From contig JAOUDB010000215.1 in the NCBI GenBank assembly GCA_029859485.1, positions 1 through 5,288 on the forward strand: a DNA stretch of 5,288 nucleotides, written 5' to 3'. The translations under genes were made by a program, and so were the position numbers. This DNA is from Desulfuromonadales bacterium. Lineage in GTDB: Bacteria > Desulfobacterota > Desulfuromonadia > Desulfuromonadales > BM103. Under the pieces are notes generated by a model, which made no database searches, had not been told where the DNA came from, and saw nothing but the letters and a program-made list of their open reading frames with translations. The stretch's first letter is position 1; the number at the start of each line of letters is the position of its first letter. Of the stretch, positions 1-4,802 are shown one piece after another.

Positions 1-679
1 GCTTGTAGCCGTGCCAGGTCTCCATATAGCCTTGGGCATTCTTCTTGACGCCTCGATCACAGACCTTTGGCAATTCCGCAAGCGCTTCTTGTGCCGTCTG
101 GAGTCGCTGAAGATCGAGCCGTTTCAGTGGGCGAACCTCACCTTTGGTCGGACGCCCTCGCTTCTTCGCGACCTTGGGCAATTTAATCTTTTTTGCAGGT
201 TTCTCTCGACCTGGAAGCGCCGTCGAATCCCGGCTGATGTGCCCAATCAACTCCGTTTCGAGGTGCTCTTTGACCAGTGAATCGTGGACGACCGTGCCCA
301 AACCGGCCCTGGCATACTCGGCAAAGGCCCGTGAAAAGGTCGATTCCGAGGGAACTTCCTGCCGTTTGCTGAATCCACAGATGATCCGTAGATTCGGGGT
401 GCTCAGCAAAGCGTTCCGCAAAGACCTGGTGTGCTGATAACGAAGTAACGCCTTAGCTACAAAGGCCCGAGCGATCGCTTCACGTTCCTTGATCGGTCGT
501 CCCAACCATTGCCGACGGCGACTAACTGGGACATGCTGTTCAATCTGAATCAGCTCAAGAATCTTGACCAGACGCTTCTCCGGTTCTGTGAGCGGATCGG
601 GGAGGCTTTCGTCAAGATAGGGAAACAGACTTTGCTGTACTGTTCCCATCAACCATGATATTTTCGCGTTGAGCTTCAT
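1..679 (-). CDS. DDE transposase of an IS5/IS1182-like element, C-terminal part outside window
   Basis: This reads as a cut-and-paste transposase catalysing insertion-sequence movement. The 226 visible residues begin MKLNAKISWLMGTVQQSLFP. Residues about 40-125 resemble the N-terminal domain of IS5/IS1182-type transposases (DUF772-like), with a helical stretch LGRPIKEREAIARAFVAKAL and the STFSRAF motif. The motif SRDSTALPGREK follows, and D151 is the probable first catalytic aspartate. A very basic linker (about 161-190) follows, as in this group, and the visible part ends at TWHGYK, just where the second half of the catalytic fold normally starts. The reading frame is open to the window edge, so the second Asp and the Glu are not visible. 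The ATG at 679 is chosen because AGGAGGAGG lies three bases upstream (683-691). Family placement (IS5 versus IS1182 or ISNCY) is from memory; that it is a transposase is fairly sure. Confidence 0.85.
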   Translation of the reverse strand, partial: MKLNAKISWLMGTVQQSLFPYLDESLPDPLTEPEKRLVKILELIQIEQHVPVSRRRQWLGRPIKEREAIARAFVAKALLRYQHTRSLRNALLSTPNLRIICGFSKRQEVPSESTFSRAFAEYARAGLGTVVHDSLVKEHLETELIGHISRDSTALPGREKPAKKIKLPKVAKKRGRPTKGEVRPLKRLDLQRLQTAQEALAELPKVCDRGVKKNAQGYMETWHGYK

Positions 680-806
680 GGGCCTCCTCCTGAGGATTAT
701 TTGGTCTGGTAACCTAATAATATCAGACAGTTGTCCTTGAAGCTCAACTTTTATATGCTTTTACAAAATGTATTCATAAACGTGAATGTACTTTTGCAAA
801 AGGCTC
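680..806 (-). promoter_or_regulatory. Upstream region of the transposase gene
   Basis: This AT-rich leader between the inferred IS end and the transposase start should hold the transposase promoter. Candidate boxes are a TTGAGC at 746-751 and TATTAT-like sequence near 720, but their spacing of about 19 bp is poor, so no single promoter is claimed. The strong purine-rich AGGAGGAGG at 683-691 is the ribosome-binding site. No coding sequence is seen here. Confidence 0.35.
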
Positions 807-843
807 AATAAGAAGCCAGTTTTCTTCTTAGAAGTCGCGTTAT
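807..843 (-). repeat. Repeat unit E, truncated by the IS
   Basis: These 37 bases directly after the receiver stop codon match the start of repeat unit D (5014-5050) with two mismatches, including the stem TAAGAAG...CTTCTTA (809-830). The rest of the unit, including the GGCCACC hairpin present in A-D, is missing because the IS sequence starts at 806. The remainder may lie beyond the far end of the IS. Confidence 0.7.
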
Positions 844-1081
844 TTAAGAAAGGAGCCTCTGAATGATTTCAATGACCATCGCAGACTTGAACGGTTTGGT
901 TATGTACCTGTCAGCGCCGACTTGCTCAGCTTTGACAAGGTCTTCTTTACTCTTTTTGGCCGATAGCATGACCACCGGAATATGACGGGTTGCTTCATTG
1001 GCTTTGATCTGTCGACATACCTCGAAACCATCCATAACAGGAAGCATAATATCGAGTAGAATCAGGTCGGGTTTCATGCTT
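807..1081 (-). repeat. 275-bp direct repeat, copy 1 (pairs with 5014-5288)
   Basis: Compared base by base with 5014-5288 at a constant offset of 4207, there are five substitutions and no gaps (about 98 % identity). It covers the C-terminal 77 codons of the receiver gene plus 37 bp of downstream element. The left end is set by the IS boundary. The right end is set only by the window edge of copy 2, so the real duplication may be longer. Confidence 0.95.
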
Positions 1082-1212
1082 GCCACCAATTCCAATGCTG
1101 AAGGACCATCCAGTACCCCTTTGACTTCGTAACCTTTTGTGGACAGCAGGAGACTTTCAAGCTCCAATAGGTGCTCCTCATCCTCAACAATCAAAATTTT
1201 CTTTTTGTTCAT
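844..1212 (-). CDS. Stand-alone CheY-like response regulator receiver protein (copy 1)
   Basis: This 122-residue cytoplasmic protein is a single receiver domain with no output domain. It should accept a phosphoryl group from a histidine kinase or phosphorelay and act by protein-protein contact. The usual residues are in place: the acidic pocket in LIVEDEE (E10, D11, E12), phospho-acceptor D54 in LILLDIMLPVMDG, S84 in the VVMLSAKK strand, Y103 as the switch aromatic and K106 in TKPF. The ATG at 1212 is supported by GGGGGAG (1217-1223) four bases upstream. Helix 5 (MVIEIIQRLLS) differs from copy 2 by E115A and I116T. No kinase gene is in the window, so its partner is unknown. Upstream lies repeat unit B; downstream, 37 bp of repeat unit E, then the IS. 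Confidence 0.95.
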   Translation of the reverse strand: MNKKKILIVEDEEHLLELESLLLSTKGYEVKGVLDGPSALELVASMKPDLILLDIMLPVMDGFEVCRQIKANEATRHIPVVMLSAKKSKEDLVKAEQVGADRYITKPFKSAMVIEIIQRLLS

Positions 1213-1285
1213 TGAGCTCCCCCTTGATTCTCAGCAACCGACATAAACAAGACGATTCAATTCTACCGAATAACCAATGTAGGTC
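1213..1285 (-). promoter_or_regulatory. Leader region upstream of receiver copy 1
   Basis: Between repeat unit B and the receiver start are 73 bases that should hold its promoter or leader. I see the ribosome-binding site GGGGGAG at 1217-1223 but no convincing -35/-10 pair and no sigma-54 spacing of GG and GC. The promoter may lie inside repeat unit B. Confidence 0.25.
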
Positions 1286-1417
1286 AAAGAAGATAGGTTC
1301 TTATGTGTCTTCTACATTGCTCTGGATTCCTAGATTGCCTGAAATGCGAAATTCTTTTTGGCCCTGTATTACAATTTTATGACCACTTGGAAGCGTTCCA
1401 GGTGGCCATAAAATTGT
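1286..1417 (-). repeat. Repeat unit B
   Basis: This non-coding sequence aligns with unit C (2686-2814). Shared landmarks in plus-strand order are AGATAG, a TTCTTAT run, CTACATTG, an exact 15-base block AAATGCGAAATTCTT, CCCTG, then the GGCCACC-type hairpin. Unit B diverges from the others on the far side of the hairpin, so it is either partial or heavily decayed there. It lies upstream of receiver copy 1 and follows unit A with no gene between. Confidence 0.7.
1371..1417 (-). terminator. 47-bp near-perfect palindrome in repeat unit B
   Basis: The arms 1371-1392 and 1396-1417 pair at 20 of 22 positions around a three-base loop. The outer part is ACAATTTTAT/ATAAAATTGT and the inner part is the GACCACTTGG/CCAGGTGGCC stem shared with units A, C and D. 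With A-runs on one side and T-runs on the other it could terminate transcription in either direction. It is clearly the strongest hairpin in the window. Termination is inferred from structure only; a processed RNA or a recombination structure is also possible. Confidence 0.65.
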
Positions 1418-1488
1418 GGCTAATGAGCGTTGAGGTAGGCTAGAAAAAGTGGACACCATATGTTTGTCAGATAACCCCATTTCTATAT
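1418..1488. other. Spacer between repeat units A and B
   Basis: These 71 bases separate the two tandem repeat units. A frame open from ATG 1480 to 1301 on the minus strand runs through the palindrome of unit B but has no ribosome-binding site and no protein-like character, so no gene is called. Nothing else is recognised. Confidence 0.4.
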
Positions 1489-1713
1489 GTCTTGATATTT
1501 AAGAATGATTTTTGGGTGCAGCGGGTAAATAAAGATGAAGGCAGTAGAGTTCTTATTTATCCTACTGCATTGTCTTGTGCGTTTAAAATCGGCTGAAATG
1601 CTGATTTACTGGAAACCCTGACAAATAAAAAATGGCTACTCGGAATAGGTCCAGGTGGCCATTTGCGTTTTGATTACAGTGCCTCTCAAATATCTCCATC
1701 AATAACGCGCCAG
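1489..1713 (-). repeat. Repeat unit A
   Basis: This aligns end to end with unit D (4803-5050). In plus-strand order both start with TTGATA/CTGATA and TTAAGAATG, then have a T/G-rich stretch, AGAGTTCTTATTTATCC-like sequence, GCATTG, AAACCCTGA, the GGCCACC hairpin, an AT-rich stretch and CTCTAT/TCCAT with CAATAA. It begins directly after the stop codon of the frame-corrected CPBP protease, the same gene-to-repeat spacing seen at both receiver genes. It does not code for protein. Confidence 0.7.
1630..1664 (-). terminator. Rho-independent terminator after the CPBP protease gene
   Basis: On the minus strand the stem AAATGGCCACCTGG...CCGAGTAGCCATTT (arms 1650-1664 and 1630-1644, one mismatch and two G-U pairs, five-base loop) runs straight into TTTTTTATTTG. 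A stable stem followed by a U-tract is the usual intrinsic terminator. It lies about 50 bp past the corrected stop at 1714 and is the stem shared by all full repeat units. Confidence 0.75.
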
Positions 1714-1809
1714 TTATTGTCTCGTTTGAGGCATGATCTCAGCAACACCACAATCCCTCCTGAACATGGCTTTTCGATTGAGCCAAACAATAAAAACCGC
1801 AGCGGCCAC
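1714..1809 (-). pseudogene. Displaced C-terminal tail of the CPBP protease (other frame)
   Basis: The minus-strand frame next to the end of the protease encodes VAAAVFIVWLNRKAMFRRDC and ends MPQTRQ, stop at 1714-1716. This is what I expect after YDTLFF in this family: a final transmembrane helix with a short basic cytoplasmic tail. Joining it by removing one T gives a 277-residue protein whose stop abuts repeat unit A. It is either a true frameshift, a sequencing or assembly error in the homopolymer, or reached by slippage. Confidence 0.75.
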
Positions 1810-2548
1810 AAAAAAAAAGCGTGTCGTAAGGTTGTGCATCAGGCCACATTGGATTGATGAGCTGGAAATGCAGCAGTGCTGGGAGCAGGATACTGCCACG
1901 CGAGGCATTGAATAATTGTGTCGCAATCACGCTGACGGCAACCGAGCCAACAAAAAAGGGAGTGAACGACCATGCGCTTTGCGGTGTCCCGCTCAACATG
2001 AATGCTGGAAGGTGCCACAGGCCCCAGATAACTCCAAGAATCAGTCCAGCCCAGAGTGGCGCGAACTTACGCTGTAGTAGAGGCAGGGCCAGGCCACGCC
2101 AGCCAAACTCTTCGACCGGGCCTTTGATGGCCATAAGTAGCAACGCAACAACAAGTGTCTGAAACGAGGGGAACGGGAATGGTTCGACGAAAAGGTTTCC
2201 CTTTAACACCGCTCCACCGAAGAAAAGCAGTGGGATGCCAATAATCAAAAAAGCATACCAAACCGGAGAGCAGCGCCATATTAATACCCTTGAAAGGTAA
2301 CGCCGCAAACCTCCAGTGCCACCGTAGTAGATGACAACGATGAAAGCAGCGATTGCCGGTGAGTACACAGCTAAAAAGAAGAGCGGATGTTGTCCGGTCA
2401 ATTCGCCAACTAGCGAGGTCATCTGGTTCGGGAGAAAAATGAACAACGCTATGATTCCCCAAGCCAAGCCAAAAGTAATGAGTAGAAATGGCACAAGAGA
2501 GTTGCTAGGAACCTGAGTGCTGTTGCAGCTAGATGAATCTGTAACCAC
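1739..2548 (-). CDS. CPBP (CAAX/Abi-type) intramembrane metalloprotease, frameshifted near C-terminus
   Basis: A 269-residue polytopic membrane protein of the CPBP glutamic-type/metallo-protease family (CAAX prenyl protease 2, bacteriocin-immunity Abi). Hydrophobic segments lie at about 19-40, 55-76, 96-115, 129-142, 165-180 and 194-213. Catalytic motifs are all visible: E146-E147-x-x-x-R151 in GPVEEFGWRG, W175-x-x-x-H179 in IWGLWHLP, and H227 with N232 in HFQLINPMWPDAQPYDT. The start is a GTG at 2548 with AAGGAAG five bases upstream; the further upstream extension to 2677 is poor in protein character and lacks a ribosome-binding site. After F246 the frame changes at a nine-T run, and the last 23 residues (CGRCGFYC...GLWCC) look non-native, whereas the neighbouring frame continues as a membrane helix. 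Substrate is unknown; family roles include immunity to self-made peptides, but that is not shown here. Confidence 0.85.
   Translation of the reverse strand: MVTDSSSCNSTQVPSNSLVPFLLITFGLAWGIIALFIFLPNQMTSLVGELTGQHPLFFLAVYSPAIAAFIVVIYYGGTGGLRRYLSRVLIWRCSPVWYAFLIIGIPLLFFGGAVLKGNLFVEPFPFPSFQTLVVALLLMAIKGPVEEFGWRGLALPLLQRKFAPLWAGLILGVIWGLWHLPAFMLSGTPQSAWSFTPFFVGSVAVSVIATQLFNASRGSILLPALLHFQLINPMWPDAQPYDTLFFCGRCGFYCLAQSKSHVQEGLWCC
1810..1818 (-). other. Nine-T slippage tract (frameshift site)
   Basis: Nine consecutive A on the plus strand (T in the protease mRNA sense) lie exactly where the protease leaves its expected frame. Eight T would give LFFVAAAVFIVW in frame. Tracts of this length are prone to replication or transcription slippage and to base-calling errors. 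Confidence 0.8.
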
Positions 2549-2685
2549 GATAGCTTCCTTTATTTTGAATCGCCTCTGGTTTTGTAGATCTTTACTCAAC
2601 AAAAAAAGCCGTACGTGTAAACCCGTTGATTGTCTGAACCCTACACAAATAAGACATTGAAGATGATACCCAAGCATAGCCCGAA
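2549..2685 (-). promoter_or_regulatory. Leader upstream of the CPBP protease
   Basis: These 137 bp between repeat unit C and the GTG start hold the ribosome-binding site AAGGAAG. Nearby there is only a weak candidate promoter (TTTACA, 17 bp, TGAGTA-like) next to a T7 run. I do not claim a defined promoter. The in-frame extension across this region is not considered coding. Confidence 0.3.
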
Positions 2686-2895
2686 TTGAAAGATAGAGAG
2701 TTTCTTATTTATGTTCCTACATTGTTCAGGAGCAGTCAGATTGACAAAAATGCGAAATTCTTGCTGCCCCTGATAAATAATAAATGGCCACTCAGAATTG
2801 CTCCAGGTGACCATCGTTATTCGGATTAAAGGGTTTACTGAATGCCTCTATCAATAAGAGGCCGTTTTTCTTCTCGTAAGTCGTGACTTTCGAGA
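2686..2895 (-). repeat. Repeat unit C
   Basis: This matches unit B on its upstream-of-hairpin side (AGATAG, TTCTTAT, CTACATTG, the 15-base AAATGCGAAATTCTT, CCCTGA). On the far side it matches unit D/E: AACGATGG, CTTTAAT, CTCTATCAATAAG, then GTTTTTCTTCT and AAGTCGTGA. It therefore bridges the two halves and shows that B, C and D belong to one family. It carries a second perfect stem GCCTCT/AGAGGC (2844-2849 and 2857-2862). Unlike A, D and E, it does not directly abut a stop codon. Confidence 0.75.
2784..2814 (-). terminator. GGCCACC-type hairpin in repeat unit C
   Basis: On the minus strand ATGGTCACCTGG pairs with GAGTGGCCAT (arms 2802-2814 and 2784-2796, about three mismatches) and is followed by TTATTATTTATC. 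It is a weaker stem and a broken U-tract compared with unit A, so terminator function is plausible but less certain. Confidence 0.5.
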
Positions 2896-3054
2896 TACAT
2901 TCCTCCATCCACTTTACTTATTAAGTAACTTCTTAGTACCATCTTCAACTTGTTTGTATCGTAGTTTTATGATTCTACGAAAGTTTCAATTCTCTTTATC
3001 CTATTCGCATTGGCCCAGCGCAATAAGCATACATTTATGTGGGAGTCACCATAG
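2896..3054. other. Non-coding gap between the Rap1a/Tai-like gene and repeat unit C
   Basis: No coding sequence is recognised. A 6-bp perfect inverted repeat TCGTAG/CTACGA (2959-2964 and 2975-2980) with a ten-base AT-rich loop is present, but it has no U-tract on either side, so it is not called a terminator. Confidence 0.4.
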
Positions 3055-3369
3055 TTATTTACAGGGGAAGGAAGCCAAAAGAGGCTCATGCACTAAAGAG
3101 TAGTTGGGCGAGTTTAACCTTTTGGGGTTTTCATTGAGGAACTTTACGACAATCTCTTTAACTTGAATTACCTTTACTCCCTCAGGAATACAATATTGGC
3201 CGTTAGAGCTACCAGCGTCCGCGATGCCCCTTATATAGCCATAACAAACGCCACTGTTAACGCCAGGTTCGGCCTCGCAGTCACGAAGTAATTCGTTTCC
3301 ATTCGTGAAACCCAGCACAGGACCAGAGAACAACATGACAAACAGAATAGTAAAAATAGTTTTCCCCAC
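3055..3369 (-). CDS. Secreted Rap1a/Tai-type immunity-like protein
   Basis: A 104-residue protein with a clear signal peptide: MGKT, a hydrophobic core IFTILFVMLFSGPVLG, and likely cleavage near residue 20-21, so it should act in the periplasm. The mature part fits the Rap1a/Tai family pattern: GNELLRDCE, C42 in GVCYGYIRGIADA, YCIPEGV, VVKFLNENP and a terminal LLASFPCK. Four cysteines (31, 42, 60, 103) could form two disulfides. Characterised Rap1a/Tai members neutralise peptidoglycan-amidase effectors delivered by type VI secretion, but many homologues are uncharacterised. No effector or secretion gene is nearby, so this would be an orphan. The start is GTG at 3369, set by AGGAGAG five bases upstream. 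A candidate promoter lies at 3399-3426, suggesting independent transcription. Confidence 0.85.
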   Translation of the reverse strand: MGKTIFTILFVMLFSGPVLGFTNGNELLRDCEAEPGVNSGVCYGYIRGIADAGSSNGQYCIPEGVKVIQVKEIVVKFLNENPKRLNSPNYSLVHEPLLASFPCK

Positions 3370-3398
3370 GATTTCTCTCCTGGAAATGATGATGATTG

Positions 3399-3426
3399 AT
3401 TATGCCATACATATATTAATGATCAA
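3399..3426 (-). promoter_or_regulatory. Candidate sigma-70 promoter of the Rap1a/Tai-like gene
   Basis: On the minus strand TTGATC (3421-3426), a 16-bp spacer and CATAAT (3399-3404) are preceded by TG one base upstream of the -10 box (extended -10). It lies about 30 bp before the start codon and overlaps the stop codon of the small upstream gene. Confidence 0.5.
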
Positions 3427-3665
3427 TGCTGGAGAAAAGCGCAGACAGAAGAAAGCCCCGATCTATAACAGAGGGTCTTAGACTTTTTAAATAGTGGCAT
3501 ACGTAAAAAGTCACAGCGGCATGGGCTTGTCAATATTTTGCTGTCTATTCTATGCTTTCTTTTGTAATAAAACTTTTCACCACTAAAAAGACCAAGAAGT
3601 GTTCCGTAAACAAAACTTACAATAGCTGTCGCAAAGCATACAATTTCTCCCAAAACTTCAATCAT
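3423..3665 (-). CDS. Small hypothetical protein with one N-terminal membrane segment
   Basis: I do not recognise a family. The 80-residue product starts MIEVLGEIVCFATAIVSFVY, a single hydrophobic helix (about 6-30, ending GTLLGLFSG), followed by a strongly basic patch (KFYYKRKHR) that would place the C-terminus in the cytoplasm. The second half (about 45-80) is cysteine-rich and less protein-like, so the true reading frame may be shorter or damaged. The ATG at 3665 is preferred over GTG at 3674 because AGGTGG sits at suitable spacing before it. It lies 105 bp downstream of the PilZ gene and could be co-transcribed with it. Real, but function unknown. Confidence 0.45.
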   Translation of the reverse strand: MIEVLGEIVCFATAIVSFVYGTLLGLFSGEKFYYKRKHRIDSKILTSPCRCDFLRMPLFKKSKTLCYRSGLSSVCAFLQH

Positions 3666-3737
3666 TTTATCCACCTCTTACAAAGGCAGTACAAAGAATA
3701 ATGCTTTTTAGTTTACCTGTAACCTAAGAACCTGAGC

Positions 3738-3760
3738 CTGCCATTAATCCGCCCTGGCAG
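3738..3760 (-). terminator. Possible weak hairpin after the PilZ gene
   Basis: A perfect CTGCCA/TGGCAG stem (arms 3738-3743 and 3755-3760, 11-base loop) lies 11 bases past the PilZ stop codon. There is no U-tract, so it may be a pausing or mRNA-stabilising stem rather than a terminator. It is unrelated to the GGCCACC hairpins of the repeat units. Confidence 0.3.
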
Positions 3761-3770
3761 TGGTGAATAA

Positions 3771-4550
3771 TCAGGAAACTACATGCATCGCTCGGAGAGA
3801 GGAACGTTTTTTGACAAGGGGTTCTGAATGCCAAGATTTATTTTTCTCTCCTGGAGCTAAATCGAGCGAAGGCTCTTTAGCAAGAGTTGAAGACAGGTAG
3901 TCCTCTATCGCCCTCATTAATGCATCTTCTGGTCGTTCAAAACAAACCCCGACCCCCTGAATATAATTGTTTCCTTGAGATGGGGAGACATTATATGCCA
4001 CACGGCCAAGAACATTTAACTCAGCGTAATGCCCTAGTAGTGGAATTGTTATTTCGATCTTTTGATCAAGAACAGGAGTTGAATACCCAGTTCTTACAAA
4101 AGCCCCTCTAGAGCTGAGGCTGGTAACCTGGGTAAGTTGGGAAGAATGGCCTTGGGTGAGAAGAGAGGGCAGTTTAACTTCTAAACGAATATTTTTACGG
4201 GAATAACTGTCCAGATTTTCATGGAAATAATTGTGGAGGTCAAAAAGATGGAGAACCTTCTTTCGTCGGTGATCATAGAGTAGGAATGATCCCTCCTCCT
4301 TCTCTGCAAGCAAAACAGGGCAGAGATTTGAGGCCTCCAGAAGATTTTTTTCAACACCCTCAATTTTAGATCCTTTATTTGCTAATTTTGCATCAACAAG
4401 AACTAGATCTGGCACAGATTCTTGTATGGTGACTCGAAGACTCTTAGTGTTGGTAAAAAACTCCCCCACAAAACCCATGCGAGAAAGAGCTAATCCCAAA
4501 CCGGTCAGGTTGTTATTGGTCTGCAATACTGAAATCTTTGGTTTTTTCAT
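3771..4550 (-). CDS. Degenerate receiver-like domain fused to a PilZ (cyclic-di-GMP) domain
   Basis: A 259-residue cytoplasmic protein. Residues 4-115 look like a diverged receiver: KISVLQTNN replaces the usual acidic first strand, but PDLVLVDAKL keeps an aspartate (D53) at the phospho-acceptor position. The typical TKP lysine motif is not visible. Residues about 115-220 form a PilZ domain: R118-x-x-x-R122 in YSRKNIRLEV, then SLSSRG (144-149) where (D/N)xSxxG is usual, and GVGVCFE (199-205). Cyclic-di-GMP binding is plausible, though the first motif-2 residue is Ser instead of Asp/Asn. The tail (221-259) is basic and probably disordered. ATG 4550 is chosen over GTG 4583 because the sigma-54 promoter would place the transcript start only about 3 bases before 4583 and GTG lacks a ribosome-binding site; GGGGGA/AAAGAG precedes the ATG. 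Confidence 0.8.
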   Translation of the reverse strand: MKKPKISVLQTNNNLTGLGLALSRMGFVGEFFTNTKSLRVTIQESVPDLVLVDAKLANKGSKIEGVEKNLLEASNLCPVLLAEKEEGSFLLYDHRRKKVLHLFDLHNYFHENLDSYSRKNIRLEVKLPSLLTQGHSSQLTQVTSLSSRGAFVRTGYSTPVLDQKIEITIPLLGHYAELNVLGRVAYNVSPSQGNNYIQGVGVCFERPEDALMRAIEDYLSSTLAKEPSLDLAPGEKNKSWHSEPLVKKRSSLRAMHVVS

Positions 4551-4595
4551 TTGTATTACTCTTTCCCCCTTAAATAGCTGCACCTTTAATCTCTT

Positions 4596-4612
4596 AGCAC
4601 AGAAAGTGCCAA
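4596..4612 (-). promoter_or_regulatory. Candidate sigma-54 (RpoN) -24/-12 promoter of the PilZ gene
   Basis: The minus strand reads TTGGCACTTTCTGTGCT. The GG and GC dinucleotides are exactly ten bases apart as the consensus TGGCAC-N5-TTGC demands, with one mismatch in each flank (G to T after CAC, T to G before TGC). The predicted transcription start is near 4586, giving a 5' leader of about 36 bases before ATG 4550. Confidence 0.6.
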
Positions 4613-4761
4613 CATGGAGGCCGTAAGCTACTTCTAAACAAATGGCGAAATAATATGTTTTTTAAAGAGTTTTAGGCATGTACGCAACTGGGGAGACGGT
4701 AAAATAACTAGATTAAAATGTCATATGGCAGGCAGAAAATAAGGTAACTGCCCCTAGTTAG

Positions 4762-4790
4762 TTTGTTTGATAAATCTCACGACAAACAAA
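4762..4790. promoter_or_regulatory. Inverted repeat upstream of the sigma-54 promoter, possible activator site
   Basis: TTTGTTTG (4762-4769) and CAAACAAA (4783-4790) form an 8-bp perfect inverted repeat with a 13-base spacer. Its centre is about 170 bp upstream of the candidate -24/-12 promoter, a normal distance for an enhancer-binding activator dimer. It could instead be a chance AT-rich hairpin. Confidence 0.35.
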
Positions 4791-4802
4791 AAACCTACGT
4801 AT

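Larger units (their letters stand above)
1..806 (-). mobile_element. Insertion sequence, transposase-start end; outer boundary near 806
   Basis: The element contains the transposase and its upstream region. The boundary is inferred by comparison: the sequence from 807 upward matches 5014-5288 almost base for base, whereas below 807 the match stops abruptly. The 127 bp between the transposase start and this break therefore belong to the element. On the minus strand the outer end reads GAGCCTTTTGCAAAAGTAC and includes the 12-bp palindrome CTTTTGCAAAAG (791-802), which could be part of the terminal inverted repeat. The other end is outside the window, so neither the inverted repeat nor a target-site duplication can be confirmed. 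Confidence 0.6.
4551..4802 (-). other. Regulatory region upstream of the PilZ gene
   Basis: This 252-bp stretch between repeat unit D and the PilZ start holds the sigma-54 candidate, the inverted repeat at 4762-4790 and the ribosome-binding site. No other gene is seen on either strand. Confidence 0.5.

Noticed and set aside
11..437. Two plus-strand open frames in the first 440 bases
   Set aside because: They are antisense to a clear transposase with catalytic motif and ribosome-binding site; their translations show no protein-like features.
1137..1382. Plus-strand 81-residue frame overlapping receiver copy 1 and repeat unit B
   Set aside because: Overlaps a well-supported receiver gene start and the non-coding repeat; no ribosome-binding site or family resemblance.
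1301..1480. A 59-codon minus-strand frame from ATG 1480 (MGLSDKHMVSTF...)
   Set aside because: No ribosome-binding site, and it reads straight through the palindrome of repeat unit B; the sequence is not conserved as coding in the other units.
2067..2462. 131-residue minus-strand frame inside the CPBP gene, and plus-strand frames at 1854-2162 and 2331-2516
   Set aside because: Shadows of the protease in other frames; the protease carries all diagnostic motifs.
2549..2677. N-terminal extension of the CPBP protease to position 2677
   Set aside because: The 43 additional residues are not protein-like for the family and lack a ribosome-binding site, whereas GTG 2548 has AAGGAAG in good position.
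4551..4583. GTG start at 4583 for the PilZ protein
   Set aside because: It would leave about three bases of leader after the predicted sigma-54 start and has no ribosome-binding site; ATG 4550 is better placed.
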